Source: DATFJT01 sp965230755 (GTDB lineage: Bacteria; Bacteroidota; Bacteroidia; Chitinophagales; Saprospiraceae). From it: 64,000 nucleotides of DNA. Both the position numbers and the translations under genes were made by a program. Every line of letters begins with the position of its first letter. Within the stretch, counting starts at the first letter, position 1. Positions 52,344 to 60,991 of this stretch are shown here, piece after piece. The DNA lies in the NCBI GenBank assembly GCA_965230755.1, contig CBDDLT010000024.1, positions 325,499 through 389,498 on the forward strand, given 5' to 3'. Under the pieces are notes generated by a model. It saw only the letters and a program-made list of their open reading frames with translations, was not told where the DNA came from and searched no databases.

Positions 52344-52850
52344 TTACACCCATGCACTTAGAATGCCTCCCATGATCATTAGACTGATTGTCCAGTAGCC
52401 CACGTTTACCCATATCAACTTCCAGCTCTTACGCTCAAACATGCCGTTAGTAGCAAAGAGAGGTAATACAAAAAATAGACCTAATAATGCTCCATGAAGC
52501 ATTCCATGAGAAAAAGTTCGAAACTCATGTTTATAATCCGTTAGGAGGCGATACGATTCTTCAGGATTATTAACCGTTAATGAAAAAGCGCCGTACTGAT
52601 GAATTACTTCGTGAGAAACGATGAAAAAGTTCATTAGAAAGCTAAACAAAAGTGATAAGCCGAAAATAACGGGCATATTAGCCCCTTTCATCTTTTCTTC
52701 TGTTATTTGAGTCTCTTTAATCCAAGCCGCACCGGTAGGTGTTTTTGGATTGTACCAGATAAATCCCATAATCATAGGAACCAAAGTTGCCACTATAAAC
52801 GCTGGCCAATTCATTAATTCCATAAAAGCTTGAGCTGCCTGTTCTTCCAT
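52344..52850 (-). CDS. DUF1761 family membrane protein
   Basis: 168 residues with four membrane segments. MNWPAFIVATLVPMIMGFIWYNP is typical of DUF1761 (in parts: PAFIVATLVPMIMGF, IWYNP), with further segments at about 58-75, 113-130 and 145-165. Role unknown. A small integral inner-membrane protein. Confidence 0.88.
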   Translation of the reverse strand: MEEQAAQAFMELMNWPAFIVATLVPMIMGFIWYNPKTPTGAAWIKETQITEEKMKGANMPVIFGLSLLFSFLMNFFIVSHEVIHQYGAFSLTVNNPEESYRLLTDYKHEFRTFSHGMLHGALLGLFFVLPLFATNGMFERKSWKLIWVNVGYWTISLMIMGGILSAWV

Positions 52851-53238
52851 GATATTCCAATTTTATTGTTCTTAACACAAGATACACAATTTAATTACTA
52901 CATGGAATTACTAAAATTCATGAGTCTAATTCGTTCATTCAGACAGTATTTTTAACTGAATGATCGAAAAATTAAATAGGACAAAATGACGAAAAAGCGA
53001 ACTATTAAACTATCGATGGATGTATAACAAAAGTTATATTTTATTTTATGTTAAATATATGTAATATTGAACTGAAATAAATCTCGGATATAGTATTATA
53101 TACCTATTTGCTTCTTTTTTGTGCTTTTTTGTTCTTTTTCTTTTTCGAGAATAATTCGAAAATTCTTCAGGGCCCTTCGGAACAGGACGATACATTAGAA
53201 ATGAAAGCCAAATTTTTTAACACGAAAAAATTAATAAT
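52851..53238. other. A/T-rich intergenic region
   Basis: 388 bases. No gene seen. Contains T-rich runs and a hairpin-like TTTTCGA/TCGAAAA pair near 53145-53164. It must carry the promoters of the DUF1761 gene and the 226-aa lipoprotein gene, but no strong -7 box stands out. Confidence 0.5.
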
Positions 53239-53919
53239 ATGAGAGTTATTAAAGTAGTATTCCTATTTCTGATTTTAGGGGCCGTCTATTCTTGCACACA
53301 GGATCCAATAATCAATGAAGTACAGGATGAAAAGGAGGATTTTTTAAAAACCGAAGATCTTCAAAACTGGGGATATGAGATTGAGTTGGAAAATGCTGAA
53401 AATGAAGTTCTGTTTTACAATTCTACGGATGAAGACCCCAGTGCGGCAATAGCAAGCAGGGGTAAAGATGATGGTCCTCCGGGCCCTAGTCCATGTGGTA
53501 GACCAGACGTTTCATGTTGTAGCAGGATAGTAACAGAATGTGATTTTCCAGTTCCTTATTGGGGCTTTCAATTTGCAGCATGTATTTCAAGGCCGTATCC
53601 TATTACCCACAACGATGGAACCACTGGGATTTATCCCAACATGACGGTCAAAATGATCAATCAAATCTTTGTCGATGGTAATTGGTACAATACCGTATTT
53701 TCAGCATCATGTTTGGAGCTGGATGAGTATTGCAGATATATCAATACGATAGAGCCATTTTGTGTGGTCATAACGCTGGACGAATGCCCTCATGTAATAG
53801 AGATAAGAACTTGGATAGCTGCCTGGGATGAAGAATGCCAGGAGTACTATGGTAGATGTGGTCAATCATCGCACTTCTTTAACTATGACGGAGACCCTAT
53901 GATTTGCGATGACGAATGA
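53239..53919 (+). CDS. Cysteine-rich lipoprotein of unknown function
   Basis: 226 residues. Lipoprotein signal peptide with lipobox AVYSC (Cys19). A Gly/Pro-rich linker (GPPGPSPCGRPDVSCC) precedes a domain with many Cys (ASCLELDEYCRY, CVVITLDECPH, ECQEYYGRCGQ), implying several disulfides. It ends CDDE with no sorting domain. No family recognised. Confidence 0.72.
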   Translation: MRVIKVVFLFLILGAVYSCTQDPIINEVQDEKEDFLKTEDLQNWGYEIELENAENEVLFYNSTDEDPSAAIASRGKDDGPPGPSPCGRPDVSCCSRIVTECDFPVPYWGFQFAACISRPYPITHNDGTTGIYPNMTVKMINQIFVDGNWYNTVFSASCLELDEYCRYINTIEPFCVVITLDECPHVIEIRTWIAAWDEECQEYYGRCGQSSHFFNYDGDPMICDDE

Positions 53920-54015
53920 TTATGCTTTACAACACATGAAACTTAGGCGTCCAAATACCACACGTATTAATCTTGGAATCCTGGGCATAGGTTGAATTGG
54001 GACGTTGACTTTTCG

Positions 54016-54050
54016 CACCCGGGTTAATCAAAAACTCGGGTGTATTATTT
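54016..54050 (+). terminator. Terminator after the Cys-rich lipoprotein gene
   Basis: CACCCG (54016-54021) pairs with CGGGTG (54037-54042), extended inward by GTT/AAC pairs, then TATTATTT. It lies between convergent genes. Confidence 0.5.
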
Positions 54051-54072
54051 ACAAAGACTTTTAAAGAGTAGA

Positions 54073-54522
54073 TTAAAGACTTCTCTTTTGTTGAAAAAAT
54101 GAGCTCATCAACTCAGCGCATTCCTCAGATAACAGACCGTAGAGGACTTCAGTCGAAGGGTGGAGCAGTTCTTTTCCAAATCGCATGAACCCGTTTTTAT
54201 CATCTGAGGCGCCATAACACAGTCTCTGGATTTGGGACCATCGCAAGGCCCCTGCACACATGACACAAGGCTCAAGAGAAACATAAATCGTACACTCTTT
54301 GAGGTACTTGTTGCCGATATAATTGGCGGCAGAAGTTATGGCTATCATCTCCGCATGGGCGGTGGCATCTTGTAGACTTTCCATCTGGTTATGCGCTTTG
54401 GCAATAATTTGATTGTTCCACACTACTACAGCACCGACAGGTACTTCATTTTTTTCGTAAGCGATTTGTGCTTCTCGAATAGCAGTTTTCATAAAGAACT
54501 CATCAGATTGGATACTCAACAT
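54073..54522 (-). CDS. tadA: tRNA adenosine deaminase
   Basis: 149 residues. Zinc deaminase motif ATAHAEMIAI (His-x-Glu, catalytic Glu) and PCVMCAGAL (two zinc Cys) with the N-terminal FMKTAIREAQIAYEKNEVPVGAV (in parts). It converts the wobble adenosine of tRNA-Arg to inosine. Divergent from guaB. Confidence 0.94.
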   Translation of the reverse strand: MLSIQSDEFFMKTAIREAQIAYEKNEVPVGAVVVWNNQIIAKAHNQMESLQDATAHAEMIAITSAANYIGNKYLKECTIYVSLEPCVMCAGALRWSQIQRLCYGASDDKNGFMRFGKELLHPSTEVLYGLLSEECAELMSSFFQQKRSL

Positions 54523-54642
54523 TTCAACAAAGATTGGTGAATTAGAAAATCAAGCGAACAAGTTAGTAGGATATTCAAGTCTTTTCGAATTTTTTTTGAT
54601 TGAATTCGACCTGGGGGTATTTTTTTTCGAATAAAAAATCCA

Positions 54643-54650
54643 TATGTTTG
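54643..54650 (+). promoter_or_regulatory. -7 promoter box directly before the guaB start codon
   Basis: TATGTTTG is an exact TAnnTTTG match at 54643-54650, three bases before the ATG at 54654. If used, the transcript would begin almost at the start codon. No clear -33 box. Confidence 0.4.
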
Positions 54651-54653
54651 CAC

Positions 54654-56126
54654 ATGGAAAAACTAACTGATAGAAAAATTGTAGAACAGGCCATCACATT
54701 TGATGATGTTCTTTTAGTTCCTTCTCAATCCAGTGTACTACCCAGAGAAGTCGATACCTCAACTTTTTTCACTACTGATTTAAAACTGAATATTCCAATT
54801 GTATCCGCCGCAATGGATACTGTTACCGAAAAAGGTCTGGCTATTGCCTTGGCAAGACAGGGTGGAATAGGGATTATTCATAAGAATATGACCATTGCTG
54901 AGCAAGCCAATCAGGTGAGAAGTGTGAAGAGAAGTGAGAGTGGAATGATACAAGATCCTGTTACTTTGACGATTTCAGCTACTGTGGGTGATGCTCTCCG
55001 CCTTATGAGAGAACAGAGAATAGGAGGAATACCTATCGTGGATGGGGATAGGAGTTTGGTAGGAATTTTAACCAACAGAGATTTGAGATTCGAAACTGAT
55101 TTGGACAAGTCAGTGACTGAATTAATGACTTCTGAAAATCTTGTCACCGCTCCAAAAAATACCAATCTAGAAAAAGCCCGTCAAATTCTTCAGAAACATA
55201 AGATTGAGAAACTCCCGGTTGTTGAAAAAGGAAAGCTGGTAGGTCTGATAACTTTTAAGGATATCATGAAAGTGAAGAATTTCCCCAATGCATGCAAAGA
55301 TGTATATGGAAGATTGGTGGTTGGTGCTGCCGTTGGAATTAGTTATGATACCATGGAAAGAGTGGAGGCGCTCATTGATGTCAATGTCGATGTGATCATC
55401 GTCGATACTGCACACGGTCACAGTAAAGGGGTAATTGATATGGTGAAGGAGATTCGAAAAAAATATCCTTACCTACAGTTAATCGGTGGAAATGTCGCTA
55501 CTGCAGATGCCACAAAAGCATTAATTGATGCCGGAGTCAATGGTGTTAAAGTCGGAGTTGGTCCTGGAAGTATCTGTACGACGAGGGTTGTAGCCGGGGT
55601 TGGAGTACCGCAGTTATCGGCTATATTCAATGCAGTGCAGGGATCAGGCAAAAGCGGTGTTCCTATCGTAGCAGATGGAGGAATAAGATATACTGGCGAT
55701 GTGGCGAAGGCAATCGGTGCGGGAGCATCTACCATTATGGCCGGATCGCTTTTCGCAGGAGTCGAAGAAGCTCCTGGGGAAACCATTATTTTTAACGGTC
55801 GTAAGTTCAAGTCATACCGAGGAATGGGATCCATTTCGGCGATGGAAAAGGGTTCGAAGGATCGATATTTCCAGGATGTAGAAGATGATATTAAAAAATT
55901 GGTTCCAGAGGGAATAGAAGGTCGCGTGCCGTACAAAGGAACGCTAGCAGAAGTCATGGTTCAATACATGGGAGGATTGAGAGCAGGTATGGGGTACTGT
56001 GGGGCGGCAAATATTCAGGAGCTTCAGCAGGCCAAGTTTGTTCAGATTTCTCATGCTGGTATAATAGAAAGTCATCCTCACGATGTCTCGATTACCAAGG
56101 AGTCTCCGAATTATTCTAGAATGTAA
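54654..56126 (+). CDS. guaB: Inosine-5'-monophosphate dehydrogenase
   Basis: 490 residues from the ATG at 54654, which gives the family N-terminus (MEKLTDRKIVEQAITFDDVLL, in parts). An in-frame ATG at 54600 is rejected because its 18 extra codons are not IMPDH-like. Two CBS domains (about 95-215) lie before the catalytic loop GSICTTRVVAGVGVPQL with Cys about 308. GGIRYTGDVAKA and YRGMGSISAM follow. Oxidises IMP to XMP in guanine nucleotide synthesis. Confidence 0.97.
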   Translation: MEKLTDRKIVEQAITFDDVLLVPSQSSVLPREVDTSTFFTTDLKLNIPIVSAAMDTVTEKGLAIALARQGGIGIIHKNMTIAEQANQVRSVKRSESGMIQDPVTLTISATVGDALRLMREQRIGGIPIVDGDRSLVGILTNRDLRFETDLDKSVTELMTSENLVTAPKNTNLEKARQILQKHKIEKLPVVEKGKLVGLITFKDIMKVKNFPNACKDVYGRLVVGAAVGISYDTMERVEALIDVNVDVIIVDTAHGHSKGVIDMVKEIRKKYPYLQLIGGNVATADATKALIDAGVNGVKVGVGPGSICTTRVVAGVGVPQLSAIFNAVQGSGKSGVPIVADGGIRYTGDVAKAIGAGASTIMAGSLFAGVEEAPGETIIFNGRKFKSYRGMGSISAMEKGSKDRYFQDVEDDIKKLVPEGIEGRVPYKGTLAEVMVQYMGGLRAGMGYCGAANIQELQQAKFVQISHAGIIESHPHDVSITKESPNYSRM

Positions 56127-56128
56127 AA

Positions 56129-56152
56129 AAGATGGCCACTAAGGACCATCTT
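56129..56152 (+). terminator. Hairpin after guaB
   Basis: AAGATGG (56129-56135) pairs with CCATCTT (56146-56152), with a short inner CC/GG extension. No T-run of length follows, so confidence is low. Confidence 0.4.
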
Positions 56153-56203
56153 CATACACTTGTTTAACCAATATTGAATCAACCAAAAAAACTGTTTCAC
56201 GGT

Positions 56204-57085
56204 TTATTTTGATGCTGTACCAGTGGGGAATGTCAAGTTTTGATTCATTTGATATACTACGTGATCTTGCGCGTCAACAGGAATACCTCCAACAAGAGGT
56301 TTCAATGTAAATGGGTCAGGACTGTTGTCCGGAGATGGTTCTACACTGATCACCGCTGTTCCTCCACTTAAATCTGTAGGGAAAGTCAAACTTCCAGGCG
56401 CATTGTTCAAGAAGTCCTCACCAGGATAAGAAGGTCCTCCCATGCTTCCGCTAAAAGGAGCTGCATTATCTGCTCCTGCGGCAGTTGTAAATGTACCTGT
56501 AGTTACTGGTGTTCCGTCTATAACGGCCCATCCTTCGTAAACCCAACCTTCTGGCAATGCAGGAAGAACTAATCCAGCTTCAGGAGTTCCTGAGCTATTA
56601 TCTAGGAACCAAATTCCACTCTTTTCATTATTATTCATTCCATCCGTTGGCGTTGCAATGATGTATTCACCCATAATTCCAGAGAAATTCGTATTCAATG
56701 CTGAAGCGTGATCGATTGTCAAACTAGCATCACTTCCGTTAAAATCACCAGCTAAAATGTGCACTGCAGATGGTGCTGGATCACTGTCCGGATTAGGCTC
56801 GATAGTCAAAACGAAAGCAGTCGCTCCGTCTATGGTCTCCTGATCGATATCGAATTCAGTCTTTGACAAATCGCCATCTTGGTTTACCGTGAAAGTTCCG
56901 GAAGTAACTGGTCCGTCACTGGTAATAAGCCAACCCTCGTAAATGTAATCTGACCCCAAGTCTTCCAGACCTGAAATGTTCAATTGAAGACTAGATGTTG
57001 AAGATCCTTCATCATCGTCACATGAGATAAGGAAGAAGCCTAAAAAAATGGATAAAATTAATAATTCTAATACTCTTGATTTCAT
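56204..57085 (-). CDS. Lipoprotein with two RskA-like (anti-sigma-K C-terminal-type) repeats
   Basis: 293 residues. Lipobox FLISC (Cys22) then an acidic linker. Two homologous units: YEGWLITSDGPVTSGTF with LTIEPNPDSDPAPSAVHIL at about 47-110, and YEGWAVIDGTPVTTGTF with VISVEPSPDNSPDPFTLKPL at about 185-270. This YxGWxI...SGTF...EP...P pattern recalls the C-terminal domain of RskA-type anti-sigma factors, but here without a zinc-binding cytoplasmic part or a membrane helix. Function unknown. Confidence 0.72.
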   Translation of the reverse strand: MKSRVLELLILSIFLGFFLISCDDDEGSSTSSLQLNISGLEDLGSDYIYEGWLITSDGPVTSGTFTVNQDGDLSKTEFDIDQETIDGATAFVLTIEPNPDSDPAPSAVHILAGDFNGSDASLTIDHASALNTNFSGIMGEYIIATPTDGMNNNEKSGIWFLDNSSGTPEAGLVLPALPEGWVYEGWAVIDGTPVTTGTFTTAAGADNAAPFSGSMGGPSYPGEDFLNNAPGSLTFPTDLSGGTAVISVEPSPDNSPDPFTLKPLVGGIPVDAQDHVVYQMNQNLTFPTGTASK

Positions 57086-57461
57086 GACTTAAATTATTGT
57101 TAATTAAATGTTTGCTATTACTATGACTACAATTATGAATTGGTTGCCTGGTTATTTATATTTTTTTTAAATGTTGATAATCAGTGGGCTAATACCACTT
57201 TTTGCAGTTAGTTAAATCAATTCTTGATTTAGGATAAAGCTGTTTTCGAATGACTGGATAATGTGAAAACCTAGAGTTACTTTATCTCATAAATGTTGAC
57301 ATGGCAGATTCTTGATGGAATGAAGCATCAAGCCATAAAAAACGCTTTATCCTATCTTATTTAAGCAAAGACGATTAGGAAGAATAGAGGCAAGTCCTAT
57401 TTTTGAACCTAGAGAAATCTAGTACTACTCACCGATCAATTTGTGTAAAGGGAGTCAGGAA
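57086..57461. other. Intergenic region without a gene
   Basis: 376 bases. An inverted repeat (CTTGATG...CATCAAG near 57311-57332) is visible. It holds the promoter of the RskA-like lipoprotein and the 3' end of the sigma/anti-sigma transcript. No RNA gene seen. Confidence 0.4.
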
Positions 57462-58940
57462 CTAAAAATTGTACCGAGCTCCCATTTGAGCATTAAATAT
57501 TTGCCATTTGGTTTTGATATCGTCGTTTTGGTGATCGTTGATCTTACTCAATCCAAACTCATATCCCAACCGAGAAACTAAATGGAATTTATTGCTCAGC
57601 TTATAGGCGATACTACCTGAAAAATAGCTCTGCCAGCTAGAATTTGGACCCGAATAATCACTGGCAGTATAACTCTTATAATAAGGATTGTTATCCAACA
57701 TAAGTGTCATATTCCGCTCTTCACTAACGTTCAGTAGTAATCGATAATTGGCTCCTAAGTGAAGCGATGATGTCCATTTAGGAGAGTCGAATAAATCGTA
57801 TACTAATCCAAGTCCAAGTACACCGGTGGTAACTTGCTGGTCAATGGATACACTGATTGGTGCAGGAAAGAATCCAGTAGGATCTTGCTGGAACTTATTC
57901 TGCATGGTCATTTCGCTTTCTGTTAAAGTCGAGTTTATATTCGCTTTGGCACTTAAGTTATACTCATTGCCTGCATCAACAAAAATGGAAGCATCAGCCA
58001 GATCTATAATAGATTCAAAGACGCTGTTATTGTTGAAGCGCGCGAGGCCTACTATGCCTTCTAAGGACCATTTCGGTGAAATTCTTCTTTGCAAGTAAAT
58101 ATTGGCTTGTGAGCCCAACTTGAAGTTCTCGTAGCCCTTATATCTGGCGGAATTCAGTTCTCCTGTTGACATCGTATACTTTTGTCCATTGATTCCTGCG
58201 AGGAAACTAAGAAAAACATTCGAAGTTTTAATTGGAGTTTGCACTGAGACCGGAGTTGTATAACTCAAATCTGGCATGACTAGATCTTTGGTTTCGATGA
58301 GCTCAAGTCCTTTTTGAGGAATTTGAGCGATCGAATGTATTTTATACTCTACAGTTGCTTTGGATTCCTGTGACGGATCACTGTTGGCAACAATTGAGCT
58401 AGATTTCTCTGAATTAGCAATTGCGATCTTCTGCTCATTTTTAAAATGGGCAATTGACTTCTGACTTACAAAGCTAGATCCATCCCGTTTCTTATTATCT
58501 GTAGTAGATTTCTTTTCAAAACTCAAACTTGTCTGAGTTGAGGCAGGTTTGGTATTTATTAAATCTACTGATTCACCATTTATCCCTTCTTGGGAGTTAA
58601 TAACTGTTTCCTTATCTGTCAATTGTTTTTCATCATCACTCGGTTGTTGGGTGATTTTATTCATCTCTTGTACTTCAGAAAGCTGTTGTTGAAGAGATTC
58701 CATCTTGTCATTAGCGAGCTGTAATTGGTAGACAATAAAACTTATTATTAGAAGAGTACTGAAAAGCAACAACCAAGGAAGAAAGCGTCTTCTCTCCTTA
58801 TTGTCGTACAATTCCTCCATGACACTCTCCTTAATGTCGTCCGGAGGAGAATTCCACACGCTATCCGAGATGTGGTCGGGATTGAGTTTAGATTGGAAAA
58901 AATTATCTAACCCATTGGTATTTTTATTCTCATCTTTCAT
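57462..58940 (-). CDS. Probable anti-sigma protein with C-terminal beta-barrel-like domain
   Basis: 492 residues. A cytoplasmic N-terminus (about 1-52) is followed by one membrane helix (about 53-71, FLPWLLLFSTLLIISFIVY), a coiled-coil (DKMESLQQQLSEVQEMN), and a low-complexity linker to about 230. From about 245 to the end are alternating strands as in outer membrane barrels (ISPKWSLEGIVGLARF, HLGANYRLLLN, YFSGSIAYKLSNKFHLVSRLGYEFG in parts) ending GARYNF. Overlaps the ECF sigma gene by ATGA, so an anti-sigma role is inferred from order and topology. A barrel-like part on an inner-membrane anchored protein is unusual. Confidence 0.75.
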   Translation of the reverse strand: MKDENKNTNGLDNFFQSKLNPDHISDSVWNSPPDDIKESVMEELYDNKERRRFLPWLLLFSTLLIISFIVYQLQLANDKMESLQQQLSEVQEMNKITQQPSDDEKQLTDKETVINSQEGINGESVDLINTKPASTQTSLSFEKKSTTDNKKRDGSSFVSQKSIAHFKNEQKIAIANSEKSSSIVANSDPSQESKATVEYKIHSIAQIPQKGLELIETKDLVMPDLSYTTPVSVQTPIKTSNVFLSFLAGINGQKYTMSTGELNSARYKGYENFKLGSQANIYLQRRISPKWSLEGIVGLARFNNNSVFESIIDLADASIFVDAGNEYNLSAKANINSTLTESEMTMQNKFQQDPTGFFPAPISVSIDQQVTTGVLGLGLVYDLFDSPKWTSSLHLGANYRLLLNVSEERNMTLMLDNNPYYKSYTASDYSGPNSSWQSYFSGSIAYKLSNKFHLVSRLGYEFGLSKINDHQNDDIKTKWQIFNAQMGARYNF

Positions 58941-59464
58941 GACGCGTACAAAATTTCAAGTTTCTTTCGCAGAAGTGCTCTTGCCTTGGATAATTGAGAC
59001 TTGGAGGTCCCTATAGTAATATTGAGCATTTCCGCAATTTCCTTATGTGAATAACTCTCGATAGCATATAAGTTAAATACAGCTCGATAGCCAGTCGGTA
59101 GGCTTTTGATCAATTGCATTAACTCTTCCGCTTCTAATTTTTCGAGAGAAGTTTCATCATTAAGTTCTATATCCTTATAATTTTCAATTGGCTCATAGGC
59201 TTTATGTTTCCTAAGTGCCATAAGATTTTCATTCACGACAATTCTGTACGTCCAAGCTCCAAAATCGCCTTTTTTCGAATCAAAATGCTTAATTTTTTTA
59301 AATATTTGAACGGCTGAATTTTGCAAAACATCCTGTGCATCGAAGGAATCTTTCTGATACCTCAAACAAATCGAATACCATTTGTTCTTATAGTATTCGT
59401 ATAGCTCGGAGACAGCTTTTCTGTTTTTTCTCTTTGCTCGTTTGATGAGTTGATTTTGATCCAT
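58937..59464 (-). CDS. ECF-type RNA polymerase sigma factor
   Basis: 175 residues from the ATG at 59464 (MDQNQLIKRAKRKNRKAV). Upstream in-frame ATG at 59557 adds a non-conserved segment and is rejected. Region 2: LYEYYKNKWYSICLRYQKD, DAQDVLQNSAVQIF, FGAWTYRIVVNENL. Region 4: LPTGYRAVFNLYAIESYSHKEIAEML then GTSKSQLSKARALL. Its TGA overlaps the downstream anti-sigma candidate by four bases. Confidence 0.92.
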   Translation of the reverse strand: MDQNQLIKRAKRKNRKAVSELYEYYKNKWYSICLRYQKDSFDAQDVLQNSAVQIFKKIKHFDSKKGDFGAWTYRIVVNENLMALRKHKAYEPIENYKDIELNDETSLEKLEAEELMQLIKSLPTGYRAVFNLYAIESYSHKEIAEMLNITIGTSKSQLSKARALLRKKLEILYAS

Positions 59465-59574
59465 TCTATCCGAATTCAGCCTAAACTTTTCTTTTACTAT
59501 GCAAAAGACCCTGAATTGGTTGCCTAAACGGCAATAATTTTGCCATTTTTTTAACAAACTTTCTCGTTTGCTGT

Positions 59575-59582
59575 TACTTTTG
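59575..59582 (+). promoter_or_regulatory. -7 promoter box of ahcY
   Basis: TACTTTTG matches TAnnTTTG, 31 bases before the ATG at 59614. No clear -33. Confidence 0.5.
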
Positions 59583-59613
59583 CAAGCAGTTTAGTAATAA
59601 TCAAATTTAAACA

Positions 59614-60924
59614 ATGAGCACGACAACAGATCAAAATTATAAAGTAAAAGACATCAGCCTCGCGGAATGGGGTCGCATGGAAATTGAACTTGCCGAAGCG
59701 GAGATGCCAGGATTGATGGCTTTAAGAGAGAGATATAAGGGGGAAAAGCCTCTAGCAGGAGCTAGAGTTGCGGGGTGCCTTCACATGACCATTCAAACTG
59801 CTGTGTTGATAGAGACATTGGTAGAACTGGGTGCGGATGTCACTTGGTCTTCTTGTAATATCTTCTCTACTCAAGATCATGCAGCTGCAGCCATTGCCCA
59901 AGCGGGTGTTCCGGTCTTTGCATGGAAGGGAATGAATGAGGAAGAATTCGACTGGGCTATTGAGCAGACACTTTTTGCCTTCGAGGATGGAAAACCATTG
60001 AACATGATTTTGGATGATGGTGGAGATTTGACCAATATGGTTTTGGACCGTTATCCTGAATTAGTAGCCAATATTAATGGACTTAGCGAAGAAACGACTA
60101 CTGGAGTTCACCGACTATATGAGCGCATGGAAAAAGGTACTTTGCCGATTCCAGCAATAAATATCAATGATTCGGTAACCAAATCGAAATTCGACAACAA
60201 GTATGGCTGTAGAGAGTCTGCTGTAGATGCTATTCGAAGAGCTACGGACATTATGATGGCTGGAAAGGTGGCAGTAGTAGCTGGATACGGCGATGTTGGA
60301 AAAGGAACAGCTTCTTCTTTAAGAGGAGCGGGATGCCGTGTTATAGTAACTGAGATTGATCCTATTTGTGCACTTCAGGCTGCAATGGATGGATATGAAG
60401 TAAAGAAAATGGTTAATGCCATTCCTAGAGCGGATATCATCATTACTGCAACTGGAAACAAGGACATCATTACGGAAGAGCACTTCAAATTGATGAACGA
60501 CAAAGCCATATTGTGTAATATTGGTCATTTCGATAATGAATTAGACATGGCATGGTTGAACGATAATTACGGCAACTCGAAAGTTACGATCAAGCCTCAG
60601 GTAGATAAGTATACGATTGATGGTAAAGATGTTATCGTATTAGCTGAAGGTAGATTGGTTAATTTGGGATGTGCAACAGGTCACCCTTCTTTTGTAATGT
60701 CCAACTCTTTCACAAACCAGGTTTTGGCGCAGATCGAACTTTGGAAAAGAAGTGATCAATACGAGAATAAAGTATACATGTTGCCAAAGCATCTTGATGA
60801 GGAAGTGGCAAGATTACACTTAGAGAAAATCGGCGTTGAATTGGAAGAGTTATCTGAAGAACAAGCGGATTATATCGGGGTGAAGAAAGAAGGTCCTTTC
60901 AAGCCGGAGTATTATAGATATTAA
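59614..60924 (+). CDS. ahcY: Adenosylhomocysteinase (S-adenosyl-L-homocysteine hydrolase)
   Basis: 436 residues. NINDSVTKSKFDNKYGCRES (substrate/NAD region), GYGDVGKGTASSLRG (NAD-binding near residue 221), ITATGNKDIITEEH, GHFDNELDM and the C-terminal KPEYYRY are all conserved. Hydrolyses SAH to adenosine and homocysteine in the methyl cycle. A strong terminator follows. Confidence 0.97.
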   Translation: MSTTTDQNYKVKDISLAEWGRMEIELAEAEMPGLMALRERYKGEKPLAGARVAGCLHMTIQTAVLIETLVELGADVTWSSCNIFSTQDHAAAAIAQAGVPVFAWKGMNEEEFDWAIEQTLFAFEDGKPLNMILDDGGDLTNMVLDRYPELVANINGLSEETTTGVHRLYERMEKGTLPIPAININDSVTKSKFDNKYGCRESAVDAIRRATDIMMAGKVAVVAGYGDVGKGTASSLRGAGCRVIVTEIDPICALQAAMDGYEVKKMVNAIPRADIIITATGNKDIITEEHFKLMNDKAILCNIGHFDNELDMAWLNDNYGNSKVTIKPQVDKYTIDGKDVIVLAEGRLVNLGCATGHPSFVMSNSFTNQVLAQIELWKRSDQYENKVYMLPKHLDEEVARLHLEKIGVELEELSEEQADYIGVKKEGPFKPEYYRY

Positions 60925-60950
60925 TCGATTAATATTGTCAAATGATAAAT

Positions 60951-60987
60951 TACCCATCGGAATTTTCTGGTGGGTATTTTTTTGGAT
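60951..60987 (+). terminator. Intrinsic terminator of ahcY
   Basis: TACCCATC (60951-60958) pairs with GGTGGGTA (60969-60976; one T.G pair), followed by a seven-base T-run (60977-60983). Confidence 0.85.
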
Positions 60988-60991
60988 GCCT

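Noticed and set aside
54600..54653. Longer guaB start at 54600
   Set aside because: Adds 18 residues unlike any IMPDH N-terminus and would place the -7 box inside the gene.
55469..55957. Minus-strand 162-aa frame
   Set aside because: Antisense to guaB, with low-complexity Pro/Ser/Thr composition produced by the guaB codon pattern.
57311..57332. CTTGATG/CATCAAG hairpin
   Set aside because: No T-run in either direction and no gene end next to it, so not called as a terminator.
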